From: Pseudomonadota bacterium
Lineage (GTDB): Bacteria; Pseudomonadota; Gammaproteobacteria; Burkholderiales; Burkholderiaceae_B
Direction: 5' to 3'
Length of the DNA stretch: 64,000 bases
Assembly: GCA_023423975.1 (NCBI GenBank)
Contig: JAFAEO010000066.1
Span: 1-64,000 of the forward strand
How positions within the stretch are numbered: the first letter of the stretch is position 1; the number at the start of each line of letters is the position of its first letter. The position numbers were made by a program, and so were the translations under genes. Of this stretch, positions 26,213 through 34,509 are shown in pieces. The notes under the pieces were generated by a model. It was not told where the DNA came from. It worked only from the letters and a program-made list of their open reading frames with translations, and searched no databases.

Positions 26213-27115
26213 ATGAGATCACTTCCTACGCTTCGCCGTCTGCAATTGTTTGAGCGGTTGGGTTGTCTGTTAAGTTTTCATCGTACTGCAGAGGCAGTGG
26301 GTATCGCCCAGCCGGCATTAACCCGGGCAATCAGACAGCTCGAGGAAGAGATCGGCTTTTCTTTATTCGTGCGCACAACCCGGCATACGCAATTGACGCC
26401 GGCAGGACAAGTATTTCACTTGCGCGTACAACAATGGCTGCGGGAGATGGATGTTGTCATCAGTGACTGTCGACGTCTGGCACAAGGTGCAGGGGGGCAG
26501 GGCCTCTTGCTTGGCTACTCCGCTCAGGCGTCACATAGCCGAATGTCACAACTTCTCTTTCAATTCGGCCTGCGTCATGCCGGGGTAGACCTCAATTTGC
26601 GGCAATTGCCGTCCGAGGCCGCATACGAAGAAATTTCTGCAGGCACGCTTGACGGCGCTTTTCTTATTCACGATGACGAGTACCTTAAGAGGCTGGCATT
26701 ACACAGCGTGTTGATCGAACGACAACGACTCGTCGTGTTGTGTGCAAAATCTCATCCACTTTGCACAAATCAATCGGTTCCAGCGCAAACCCTTTCGAAG
26801 TGGGGTGTGGTAATGGGCAGCCAAACAAGATGGCAGATTTTTCGCAAGACGGTTTTTCAGCAACTGGCTATGCTCGGCGTCATGCCCAGGGTGGTTTACG
26901 AAGCAGACGACACGCCACTATTGCTGGAGGTAATCGCACAAAGCGACTACCTGGGCATATACGGCTCTGGAATTGCAGATCAATTGCCTGCCAATCTGGC
27001 GGTACTGCCGTTAAGCGAAGCTGTTGAAATTCCTTTATGTTTCGCCTATCCCGCCAGCGCTGCAGAGTCGCTCAAAGCCATGGCGTTATTTTTTCAGGAA
27101 AATCATTCTGCTTAA
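26213..27115 (+). CDS. LysR-family transcriptional regulator
   Basis: A 300-residue LysR protein with the helix-turn-helix LGCLLSFHRTAEAVGIAQPALTRAIRQLEEEIG near residues 15-50 and a C-terminal effector domain. It is divergent from the amidase/MHS operon across about 100 bases and most probably controls it. The gap contains the repeated word GTTATCAAT (near 26147 and 26207) on both sides of the middle, which may be part of the LysR binding site. Confidence 0.88.
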   Translation: MRSLPTLRRLQLFERLGCLLSFHRTAEAVGIAQPALTRAIRQLEEEIGFSLFVRTTRHTQLTPAGQVFHLRVQQWLREMDVVISDCRRLAQGAGGQGLLLGYSAQASHSRMSQLLFQFGLRHAGVDLNLRQLPSEAAYEEISAGTLDGAFLIHDDEYLKRLALHSVLIERQRLVVLCAKSHPLCTNQSVPAQTLSKWGVVMGSQTRWQIFRKTVFQQLAMLGVMPRVVYEADDTPLLLEVIAQSDYLGIYGSGIADQLPANLAVLPLSEAVEIPLCFAYPASAAESLKAMALFFQENHSA

Positions 27116-27394
27116 GAAAACCAGTCAAGACGTTTTACATGTGCGGCATCAAGTATTCATGACTATAAAAATGTAATCTGCCGGTGGATGAATATTTAAT
27201 TGGGAGTACGGCGAGAAATTGATTGGTTGTGCACTCGCAGTCGATCTCTTGGGCGCGTGATATACACAAGTGGTATAGATGGATCCGGTGATTTTATTTT
27301 GTAATGAAGGTCGGTAGCACGCTTGTATCCTTAAAACGGAATCCTTTCTTGTACACCTATTTTTTATTGCACTAATAATTATTTTTCCTGCGGT

Positions 27395-27420
27395 GTAACC
27401 GAATCATCAACGCGGCCGAA
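27395..27420 (+). promoter_or_regulatory. ECF sigma-type promoter of the bufferin operon
   Basis: GTAACC at 27395-27400 and CGAA at 27417-27420 are separated by exactly 16 bases, about 55 bases before the bufA start. This matches the GTAACC-N16-CGAA pattern that I recall for promoters of Caulobacter SigF, the ECF sigma factor that controls bufferin genes. The operon ends in genes for a SigF-like sigma factor and NrsF-like anti-sigma proteins, so it probably activates itself. The remaining upstream gap (27116-27394) shows nothing else. Confidence 0.7.
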
Positions 27421-27473
27421 CTAACTAATGTGTCCGCTCAGGATGCACCTTATTTCAACCACAGGAGAAATTC

Positions 27474-27785
27474 ATGTCCGCCAAATTTACGGTTACTTCG
27501 ACCTTGCTTGCCAGCGCCGTTGCCGGCATCCTTGCTTCCACCGCCCATGCTGCGCCGCTGACCAAGGCTGAAGCCGATGCAGCGGTCGCTGCAAAAAAGG
27601 AGAAATGCTATGGTGTTGCCCTGAAGGGCCAGAACGACTGCGCCGCCGGTCCCGGCACCACCTGCCAGGGCACCTCTACCAAGGATTTCCAGGGTAACGC
27701 CTGGAAATTTGTTCAGGCAGGCACCTGCAGTAGCATTCAGATCCCTGGTGGTGGTCACGGTTCGACGATGCCCGGCAAGGCCTGA
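27474..27785 (+). CDS. bufA1: Bufferin-1-type precursor peptide (DUF2282)
   Basis: A 103-residue secreted peptide precursor of the DUF2282/bufferin family. A signal peptide (residues 1-26, ending AHA) precedes a core with four cysteines: C45 (KEKCYG), C56 (NDCAAG), C64 (TTCQG) and C85 (AGTCSS). The tail is glycine-rich (PGGGHGS). In studied bufferins, some of the cysteines are converted by the partner enzymes to 5-thiooxazoles that bind copper in the periplasm. AGGAG lies before the ATG. It is the first gene of a seven-gene operon with the modification proteins and an ECF sigma/anti-sigma set. Confidence 0.88.
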   Translation: MSAKFTVTSTLLASAVAGILASTAHAAPLTKAEADAAVAAKKEKCYGVALKGQNDCAAGPGTTCQGTSTKDFQGNAWKFVQAGTCSSIQIPGGGHGSTMPGKA

Positions 27786-27803
27786 TTATAGTGGCCAGAG
27801 AGG

Positions 27804-28754
27804 GTGACCGTGTACCACTCCCCGATAGCCAAACCGGACGGCGCGTATTGCCAATCCCCTTTTACGGGCGCCGCAGCACGCCTGCTGGCCGGTGTGAGTT
27901 TCAAGCATGAACATCTTGGTGCGATACAGGACGATGGCCTGGTCGATGCGTTCTTCGAAGTTCATGCGGAAAACTATATGGGAGCGGGCGGACCACCGCA
28001 GCGGGCATTAGCGGCCATTGGCCGGGATTATCCGCTGTCCATTCATGGCGTTTGCATGTCTATTGGTGGCCCGCAAGCGCTGGATCCTGTGCATCTGCGC
28101 AGGTTTGCCGACCTCGTTCGGCGCTGTGAGCCGGCATTGGTGTCAGAGCATCTGGCCTGGTCCTCTTACGGCAATACGTTCTACAACGATCTGCTGCCTT
28201 TGCCTTACACAACGCAAACGTTGCAAACTGTATGCGCGCACGTCGATCAGGTCCAGAGTGCGATTAAACGTACGCTGCTGATAGAGAACCCTGCGACGTA
28301 CATTCGGTTCGCGTGCTCAGACATGAGTGAGACCAGTTTTTTGCACGAGCTTGCACGCCGCACCGGTTGTGGTCTTCTGCTGGATATCAACAACGTCTAT
28401 GTTTCTGCGACCAACCACGGCTTTAGTGCAGAGAAGTATCTTGCTGATTTTCCGCTGGATCGGGTAGGGCAAATTCATCTGGCCGGCCATAGCGTGCAGG
28501 AGGATGATGAAGGGCAGCCACTGCTTATTGATAGCCATGACGGTGAAGTGAGCCCTGCGGTATGGGACCTGTATACGAATGTGATTGCCAGGACCGGACC
28601 CATCCCCACGTTAATCGAGTGGGACAGCAATTTACCGGCTTGGCCTGTCCTGAAAGCGCAAGGGCTGCGGATTCGGGACTTCCTGATCGAACGCGCTGCG
28701 CGGGTTGCACAGGATTCGCATGAGTCGTACGAAGGGGCCGGCCATGGTGTATGA
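27804..28754 (+). CDS. bufB: BufB, DUF692 multinuclear-iron maturation enzyme
   Basis: A 316-residue member of the DUF692/MbnB family of TIM-barrel enzymes that modify cysteines in precursor peptides such as methanobactin and bufferins. Metal-ligand motifs are clear: FFEVHAENYMG, SIHGVCMSIGG, SEHLAWSSYG, LLIENPATY, LLDINNVYVS, QIHLAGHS, DSHDGEVS and TLIEWDSN. The start is a GTG after AGAGAGG, 18 bases past bufA. It works with the downstream BufC partner on the bufA product before export. Confidence 0.92.
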   Translation: MTVYHSPIAKPDGAYCQSPFTGAAARLLAGVSFKHEHLGAIQDDGLVDAFFEVHAENYMGAGGPPQRALAAIGRDYPLSIHGVCMSIGGPQALDPVHLRRFADLVRRCEPALVSEHLAWSSYGNTFYNDLLPLPYTTQTLQTVCAHVDQVQSAIKRTLLIENPATYIRFACSDMSETSFLHELARRTGCGLLLDINNVYVSATNHGFSAEKYLADFPLDRVGQIHLAGHSVQEDDEGQPLLIDSHDGEVSPAVWDLYTNVIARTGPIPTLIEWDSNLPAWPVLKAQGLRIRDFLIERAARVAQDSHESYEGAGHGV

Positions 28755-29508
28755 CTATGCAAAAGCATTCAGCCCCGGCTTGTTCAAGCCCGATTATCCC
28801 GCCCCTGACAATATCACGGCAGGGGCAGGCAAGGGCGTTCAGAAGCGCTACAACGTTTATCGCAACAATGTGACGGTGAGTTTGATTGATGCACTGGCGG
28901 CCATCTACCCTGCGGTGCAGCGCATTACCGGCATTGAGTTTTTCCGGGCGATGGCGCGCTTTTATGTGCGGGCTACGCCACCTTTATCCCCCTTGTTATT
29001 CGAGTACGGGCGCGATTTTCCTGCCTTTATCGAATCCTATGTGTATGCCCAGGACATGCCCTGGCTGGCCGATACGGCACGCATCGAACGCGCCTGGCTC
29101 GATGCCTATCACGCCGCCGACAAGCCCGTGCTGACTGCGCAGGAATTGGCCGCTGTACCTGCCGCGGCACTGGCGCAGTTGCGCTTTGGTGCGCATCCGG
29201 CCACCCGGGTTGTGCGTTCGATGTACCCGGCGGTAGCGATTTTTGTCATGAATAAGTGCGATGCACCGGTGTCTGTATTGAGATCGGGCGCGGCCGAAGA
29301 TGCGTTGATCACGCGCCCCGAACAGGAGGTCATGGTCTCGCGCCTGCCCGCCGGCGGGGCTGTATTTCTCCTGGCATTGCTCGAAGGCATGCCGCTGGGC
29401 ATGGCCGCAGACGCCGCATTCGAACACGCTCGTGACTTTGATCTGCAGGCCAGTCTGGCTCAAGCGATCACAACTGGTATGTTCACCACCCTTGAAATGG
29501 AGATTTGA
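28744..29508 (+). CDS. bufC: BufC, DUF2063 (MbnC-like) partner protein
   Basis: A DUF2063-family protein of about 254 residues that acts as the recognition partner of DUF692 enzymes. Marks are RYNVYRNNVTVSLIDALAAIYPAVQ, FFRAMARFYVRATPP and FIESYVYAQDMPWLADTARIERAW. It overlaps the end of bufB. The ATG at 28744 follows GAAGGGG; an alternative ATG at 28720 would add eight residues. In methanobactin and bufferin systems the pair forms a heterodimer that oxidises core-peptide cysteines. Confidence 0.88.
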   Translation: MVYDYAKAFSPGLFKPDYPAPDNITAGAGKGVQKRYNVYRNNVTVSLIDALAAIYPAVQRITGIEFFRAMARFYVRATPPLSPLLFEYGRDFPAFIESYVYAQDMPWLADTARIERAWLDAYHAADKPVLTAQELAAVPAAALAQLRFGAHPATRVVRSMYPAVAIFVMNKCDAPVSVLRSGAAEDALITRPEQEVMVSRLPAGGAVFLLALLEGMPLGMAADAAFEHARDFDLQASLAQAITTGMFTTLEMEI

Positions 29509-29513
29509 TCGCA

Positions 29514-30020
29514 ATGTCAGAACATCAATCTGAACCTGCCACTTTACCGATACTGCCTGCAGGGTGGCTCCTCAGGACCGTCAAGCGGGTGCAGTGGCTC
29601 GCGCAACCCGGGCTGGTTCAACTGCTGTTGCGCCTGGCCATTGCCGTGCCGTTTCTGCAATCCGGGCTGCTTAAGTGGCAAGGGTTCTTGCAACTGAACG
29701 AGACGGCCGTTTATCTTTTCACCGATGAGTTTAGGTTGCACCTGCCCGGCGGGCCGTATCCGTTTCCTGCGCCAGCCTTGGTCGCTTTTCTGGTCGGGTG
29801 TAGCGAAGTTCTGTTGCCAGCATTGCTGATCCTGGGCCTTGGCACCCGATTGGCCGCGCTGGGTATTGTATTGATGACAATCGTAATTCAGTTCACCGTG
29901 CCGGAGGGCTGGCCAGTTCATCTGACATGGGTGGCAATCGCCCTGGCCATTGTGGCCTGGGGGCCTGGGCGAATTTCCATCGATTATTGGCTGGGCGACC
30001 GCAATCCCCGGTCTCGATGA
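29514..30020 (+). CDS. bufD: BufD, DoxX-family membrane protein of the bufferin operon
   Basis: A protein of about 168 residues with four membrane segments and DoxX-family motifs (LLLRLAIAVPFLQSGLLKWQGF, LVGCSEVLLPALLILGLGTRLAA). DoxX proteins regularly accompany bufABC genes. Their job is unsettled, perhaps redox support at the membrane. It starts at 29514, a few bases past the bufC stop; an in-frame TTG at 29505 is less likely. Confidence 0.82.
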   Translation: MSEHQSEPATLPILPAGWLLRTVKRVQWLAQPGLVQLLLRLAIAVPFLQSGLLKWQGFLQLNETAVYLFTDEFRLHLPGGPYPFPAPALVAFLVGCSEVLLPALLILGLGTRLAALGIVLMTIVIQFTVPEGWPVHLTWVAIALAIVAWGPGRISIDYWLGDRNPRSR

Positions 30021-30033
30021 CCATGCAGCGAGC

Positions 30034-30678
30034 ATGAGAACCCACGATCTGATCGCTGTGCTGGTGCAGAATCTTTCGCCGGTACAGGCAAATGCGGTAG
30101 GCAAACGCTTGAGCCGGGCGCAACTGCAGGGGCTGACCGCAGGCGCAGTCGTGCTGGTGGGGGTGTTCGGTGTCAGCAGTGATATGCCGGAACAGATGCT
30201 GACGTCTGGGTTCTGGCTGCGGCTGGCGTTTCCCCTGGCCGTCATCGCCGCCGCAGTCAAGCTGGTCGAGCGCCTGGTGCGGCCTGGCGTGGCAGTGGCC
30301 TGGGCGTGGCTGATGACGATGTTGCCCATCGCCACCATGATGCTGGGTACGATTCTGTTCATTCTGACGGCGCCGCCGGAATTCCGATTGAAACTGGTTT
30401 CCAGCACAAGCTTGTGGAGCACCACAATAGGCAATACTATGTTACTTTCCTTACCCTCCTTTATTGCCATGATCCATGCCATGAAAGGGCTTGCGCCGAC
30501 TCGCCTTGCACTGTCCGGCGCTGCCGCGGGCTTGCTGGCCGGTGCGCAGGGCGTACTCATCTATGCATTGTATTGTCCGGACATGCCTGTGCCATACTGG
30601 AGCGCTTTGCAGATCGCGGCCATGTTTATGACAACTGCTATCGGCGCTGCACTCGGCCCGATTTGCATAAAATGGTGA
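30034..30678 (+). CDS. NrsF-like (DUF1109) anti-sigma factor, divergent copy
   Basis: A 214-residue protein with six hydrophobic segments and the DUF1109/NrsF pattern: the THDLIAVLVQNL cytoplasmic start, AMKGLAPTRLALSGAAAGLLAG near residue 150 and LIYALYCPDM near residue 176. NrsF holds its ECF sigma factor at the membrane and releases it under metal or redox stress. The family's first conserved cysteine (C130 in the second copy here) is replaced in the segment SLWSTTIGN; only C181 of the usual pair remains. It starts at the ATG at 30034 and overlaps the sigma gene. Confidence 0.8.
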   Translation: MRTHDLIAVLVQNLSPVQANAVGKRLSRAQLQGLTAGAVVLVGVFGVSSDMPEQMLTSGFWLRLAFPLAVIAAAVKLVERLVRPGVAVAWAWLMTMLPIATMMLGTILFILTAPPEFRLKLVSSTSLWSTTIGNTMLLSLPSFIAMIHAMKGLAPTRLALSGAAAGLLAGAQGVLIYALYCPDMPVPYWSALQIAAMFMTTAIGAALGPICIKW

Positions 30679-31271
30679 GGCCCGGCGTGCAAAGTGCAGC
30701 CCGCGCCGTCCAAAGCACGAAGGCGCAGGAAACCGAGAGCCAGCTCAAGGCGTTGTTTCTGGCCGGGCTTGACGGGGATACGCAGTGCTATCACGCTTTC
30801 CTGCAAGCCCTGGGAGGGAATCTGCGCGCTTTTCTGCGCCGGCGATTGAGCGATATCCCTGACGAAATTGAAGATATCGTTCAGGAAATTCTGATCGCGG
30901 TGCACAATGCGCGACATACTTATTTGCCCGATCAGCCACTGACTGCCTGGACGTATGCCATCGCCCGCTACAAAATGGCCGACTATCTGCGCGGGCGCTA
31001 TCGCTACGAGGCATGGAACGAGCCGCTGAACAGCCAGCAGGAGGAACTCTTTGCGGAGTCCGATCAGGAGGCGGCGCAAGCGCGACGCGACGTGAACAAG
31101 CTGCTGTCGCAATTGCCGGATCGTTATCGCCTGCCTATCGTGCATGTCAAACTAAAAGGCCTGACCGTGGCCGAGACTGCGCAATTGACCGGCCTTTCCG
31201 AATCGGCCGTTAAAGTCGGAATCCACAGAGGCCTGAAGGCATTGGCCGCCATAATACGAGGTACAACATGA
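30672..31271 (+). CDS. sigF: ECF RNA polymerase sigma factor, SigF-like
   Basis: A 199-residue ECF sigma factor. Region 2 includes FLRRRLSDIPDEIEDIVQEI and LTAWTYAIARYKMADYLRGR; region 4 includes LLSQLPDRYRLPIVHVKLKGLTVAETAQLTGLSESAVKVGIHRG. Its start overlaps the upstream NrsF copy by seven bases, and its stop overlaps the next NrsF copy (ATGA). The genes are therefore translationally coupled. It probably recognises the GTAACC-N16-CGAA promoter before bufA and so drives its own operon when the anti-sigma proteins let go. The frame opens much further upstream, but that part lies within the first nrsF. Confidence 0.9.
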   Translation: MVRPGVQSAARAVQSTKAQETESQLKALFLAGLDGDTQCYHAFLQALGGNLRAFLRRRLSDIPDEIEDIVQEILIAVHNARHTYLPDQPLTAWTYAIARYKMADYLRGRYRYEAWNEPLNSQQEELFAESDQEAAQARRDVNKLLSQLPDRYRLPIVHVKLKGLTVAETAQLTGLSESAVKVGIHRGLKALAAIIRGTT

Positions 31272-31909
31272 AAACAGATGATCTGGTCGCGCTGTTAACC
31301 AATAACGCGGAACCCGCAGATCACACGCAGACGGCTCGTCGCTACGGCTGGGCAATGGTGATGAGCGCTGTCGGCGCAGTTGTGTTGCTGCTGGCCGGCT
31401 TCGGGGTCAGGCCGGATCTGCCGGTCATGCTGGGCACACCGCTTTTCTGGGCCAAGCTGACATTCCCGGCCCTGATGGCCGTGGGTGCATTCCTGGTGGT
31501 GGCGCGTCTTGCTCGACCGGGCGCCCGCGTTGGTCGACGCTGGACCATCATGGCCATACCCGTGGTGGTCGTAATGGTTGCCGCTATACTGACGCTGGGG
31601 TTTGCACCGGCCTCGGAGCGCCTGGCCATGGTACTGGGTGTTTCCTGGCAAAGCTGCCCATTTAATATTGCCTATCTGGCTGTACCCGGTTTTATATCGA
31701 GCTTCTGGGCCATGAAAGGCATGGCGCCCACCCGGCTGCGCACGGCGGGAGCTGCTGCCGGGTTGCTATCGGGCGCAGTGGCAACGCTGATCTATTGTCT
31801 TCATTGCCCGGAAATGGAAGTGGCTTTCTGGGCAGTCTGGTACATTGCCGGCATGCTGATTCCGACTGTGATTGGCGCGCTGCTCGCACCCTGGTTGCTG
31901 CGCTGGTAA
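31268..31909 (+). CDS. nrsF: NrsF-like (DUF1109) anti-sigma factor, canonical copy
   Basis: A 213-residue DUF1109 protein with six membrane segments. It begins MKTDDLVALLTNNAEP and carries GMAPTRLRTAGAAAGLLSGA. Both conserved cysteines of the family are present: C130 in SWQSCPFNI and C180 (with C177) in LIYCLHCPEM. These positions correspond to those I recall as needed for metal sensing in Caulobacter NrsF. The gene is coupled to the sigma factor by an ATGA overlap. This copy looks like the true sensor of the pair. Confidence 0.85.
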   Translation: MKTDDLVALLTNNAEPADHTQTARRYGWAMVMSAVGAVVLLLAGFGVRPDLPVMLGTPLFWAKLTFPALMAVGAFLVVARLARPGARVGRRWTIMAIPVVVVMVAAILTLGFAPASERLAMVLGVSWQSCPFNIAYLAVPGFISSFWAMKGMAPTRLRTAGAAAGLLSGAVATLIYCLHCPEMEVAFWAVWYIAGMLIPTVIGALLAPWLLRW

Positions 31910-31910
31910 A

Positions 31911-31951
31911 AAGCGAGGTGCTTTGCCAAAGAGCGAGGTGATTCGGCAAAC
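31911..31951 (+). repeat. Short tandem direct repeat after the bufferin operon
   Basis: AAAGCGAGGTGCTTTGCCA is followed at once by a close copy, AAGAGCGAGGTGATTCGGCA. It lies directly after the last NrsF gene. No function is apparent; it may be a remnant of a local duplication. Confidence 0.4.
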
Positions 31952-32027
31952 ACCTGATCTGCACACGCCGGTTGCAAGGCTCGACATATGCCGGCGCCTG
32001 AAGTAACCGAGACAACAGCTAAAGCGC

Positions 32028-33260
32028 TTACGCTTTCGCCCGCCCGAGGCTTTTCAAGATAATCATTGCGCTGAACACTGCTGCGATGCTCAGAAAGCCA
32101 AACGCGGAGGCGAATCCTGTTGCTGCTGCGATAATGCCGGTTAACATCGCGCCAACCCCTGTCCCCAGGTCGAAGGTGACGTTCCACAAGACCGACACGC
32201 GGGCCAACTGGCTGTTGCCCGCGAGCCGATAGGCGCAGACCAGGGTGGCGCTTTGCATACCGCCGTAGGAAATGCCCAGCAGAGTGCTGCCAAGATACAG
32301 CAACGCCAGGCCCCAGGCCACGTTTGAGGTCAGCACAGAAGCACTGAGCGCAGCCATGCCCAGGCAGCATGCTATGGCCAGCCCGAAGACCAGGAACCGG
32401 GCAGGGTAGCGATCACTTAACGAGCCAAATGCCCAGCGGGTAGGCGTTGCAAAGCCGGTCAGGCAGAGCAGCGCGACCGTGGCAGAAGATGCATCTGCAG
32501 AAATCTGGCTGGCGAACGTAAGAATAGCACCGCCGCTACTGGTTACAATCACGAGCGATAGCAGGACAGGCCAGATCACCCTGAGGGTAGATTGGCTTTG
32601 CGTGTCTGCTTGTGCGGTAGATGAATTTTCTGGTCTGGTGTGCTCGTTAAGGAGACGACCAAGGGAATGCGTCCAGAACAGGCCCAATACGGGCAGGGTG
32701 GCGATCAGCGTGACTACGAGCTTGCCCAAATGCTGTTCCAATATGGGGGCGGATGATACCAGTACAAGTTGCGGGCCCGCGACCGCCAGGCCATAGATGC
32801 CAACGGCTGCGCCCCGGCGTGCCGCTGGTACGAGCAGGGCGATGGCGGTTGCGCCGCCTACGGTCAATATGCCAAAGCCGATACCGCGCACCGCGCTCGA
32901 TAACAGAATGACAGACAGGTCAGAGGATGTCGCCTGCAATATGGCGGGGGCGCCAAGCGATAGCAGCGCGGTGGCCAATACCGGTCCCCAGCCAAATCGC
33001 TTGAGCGCGCGGTTCACGGACAGCTGGGTCAGGATAGTAAAGGCCATCAGAATGGCCGTCACACTACCCGCTGCGGCTTCGCTCGCACCGCCCCTGATCG
33101 CCCAATCCGGCGATAGCGGCAGCAGGATGCTGAAACTGCCGATCCCAAGCGCCACGACGACAAGCAGTGAGGCAACACCGGGGATTTTCAGTAGCTTTAC
33201 GTTTCTATCGGTTTCTGGCAAGTCGTGGCTCCATACATGACTCGGTATTATAGCCATCAC
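32028..33260 (-). CDS. MFS transporter
   Basis: A 410-residue MFS protein with 12 hydrophobic segments. After the first helix (ASLLVVVALGIGSFSILLPL) comes the region LTQLSVNRALKRFGWGPVLA, which corresponds to motif A, and a TRWAFGSLSDRYPARFLV repeat in the second half. No substrate subfamily is recognisable. The N-terminal 25 residues are poorly conserved, so the true start may be downstream of 33260. It has no clear regulator partner: the IclR gene upstream belongs to the RraA-like/Bug unit. Confidence 0.75.
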   Translation of the reverse strand: MMAIIPSHVWSHDLPETDRNVKLLKIPGVASLLVVVALGIGSFSILLPLSPDWAIRGGASEAAAGSVTAILMAFTILTQLSVNRALKRFGWGPVLATALLSLGAPAILQATSSDLSVILLSSAVRGIGFGILTVGGATAIALLVPAARRGAAVGIYGLAVAGPQLVLVSSAPILEQHLGKLVVTLIATLPVLGLFWTHSLGRLLNEHTRPENSSTAQADTQSQSTLRVIWPVLLSLVIVTSSGGAILTFASQISADASSATVALLCLTGFATPTRWAFGSLSDRYPARFLVFGLAIACCLGMAALSASVLTSNVAWGLALLYLGSTLLGISYGGMQSATLVCAYRLAGNSQLARVSVLWNVTFDLGTGVGAMLTGIIAAATGFASAFGFLSIAAVFSAMIILKSLGRAKA

Positions 33261-33464
33261 ACCGATGGCCCGTCTGCTGTTAATCTGGACTATCCAGCGT
33301 TCAGGCGCTCGGACATGTGATGCGTATTATGCTCACCGGTTGTCTTGTGTGAGCATCGATTGCGACGTCCGCTGTATTGCAGGCGCCAGCAATACATTTA
33401 CCGGAACACCCGGAAGCGTTGTTTCCACGAGAGGGCGCTCAGACGATGTTGTTTTTGGATGTGG

Positions 33465-34352
33465 TCAGAACAGCTTATTATTGACCACTAAATCCTGACG
33501 GCGAATAAAATCCAGCTTCAGTTCTGAAATGCGCTGGCATTCGCTCTTTAGTCTGGGAATTAAATTCAATACATGTTCCCTTTCGGTATTTGTGTTATTG
33601 CACAGTAGTAATAAGCTACCGGTAATTTGCCCGGCATAGTCGTTGATTGGCACTGCCAGTGCGAGAACTCGAGGGTTAAGTTTTCCAACGGTAGTAACAA
33701 ATCCTTGCTTGCGAATCATTGTTAAGTTTGTTCGAAACTCCTTCCAGGATGTACCCAATCCTGCCGCTGTAATCTCATCCTGTCTTAATAAATACATGGA
33801 CCGAATCTGGTGCGGAACAAGATGTGCGAGGATGATTTGCGATCCGGCACCCTGGAACAAAGGAAGAGCGGAGCCACGACCTCTATAGATCGGCATCTTC
33901 TCGCTATTATGCGTGATGTGATCCGGACCAACCTGGTGTATGCACAACACCCGATCCTTGAACAAGGTGCAAAGGAGCAATGTCCGGTTTTGACAGATAT
34001 CCAGCATGTCTGCCATGACTGTCTTGCCCGCGTTCAATAATGGGTCAGAAAACTGCAATAGTTGTTCAAGTTCGATAACCCGAGATCCCAGCGTATACCA
34101 TCCTTTGCCTTGTTGTACTAACAAGCCGCTGTCACAAAGCTCCTGGAAATATCTATAGGAAGTTGATCGTCCGACGCCAAGCAGTTGGCCTACCTCATCC
34201 ACCTGCACTTTCGTCGTAGCCGGAGTAAACAAATCCAAAATATCCAGCATTCGGGCCACCGAACTACGGGGGTTGCCTGCGGATGATTGCTGGCTTTCGG
34301 AAACCACGGATTCCTTCAGAGGGGACTGAGGTGAATTTTTGCTGCTGGGCAT
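33465..34352 (-). CDS. IclR-family transcriptional regulator
   Basis: A 295-residue IclR regulator. The winged helix-turn-helix covers about residues 30-85 (SSVARMLDILDLFTPATTKV, then LLGVGRSTSYRYFQELCDSG), and the effector domain follows with the GSALPLFQGAGSQIILAHL segment. It is divergent from an RraA-like gene and a Bug gene, its probable targets. The 145-base gap between them is very AT-rich and contains near-palindromic ATAATGATAATAAGTATTAT at about 34425-34444, a candidate operator. Confidence 0.85.
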   Translation of the reverse strand: MPSSKNSPQSPLKESVVSESQQSSAGNPRSSVARMLDILDLFTPATTKVQVDEVGQLLGVGRSTSYRYFQELCDSGLLVQQGKGWYTLGSRVIELEQLLQFSDPLLNAGKTVMADMLDICQNRTLLLCTLFKDRVLCIHQVGPDHITHNSEKMPIYRGRGSALPLFQGAGSQIILAHLVPHQIRSMYLLRQDEITAAGLGTSWKEFRTNLTMIRKQGFVTTVGKLNPRVLALAVPINDYAGQITGSLLLLCNNTNTEREHVLNLIPRLKSECQRISELKLDFIRRQDLVVNNKLF

Positions 34353-34509
34353 GGCATTGTCGAAGTTATTTCAATTGCGCTAATCATCTCATACTCTTTT
34401 GCGAGACGGAAGCCTGATGTGTCAAATAATGATAATAAGTATTATCCCGTATATTGAAAATATATTAATTCCGATATTATAGGATTTTATAAACAAATTG
34501 GATCGTATC

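Noticed and set aside
29544..30560. 338-codon minus-strand frame opposite the DoxX and first NrsF genes
   Set aside because: Pro/Arg/Gln-rich antisense translation without domains, opposite two recognisable genes.
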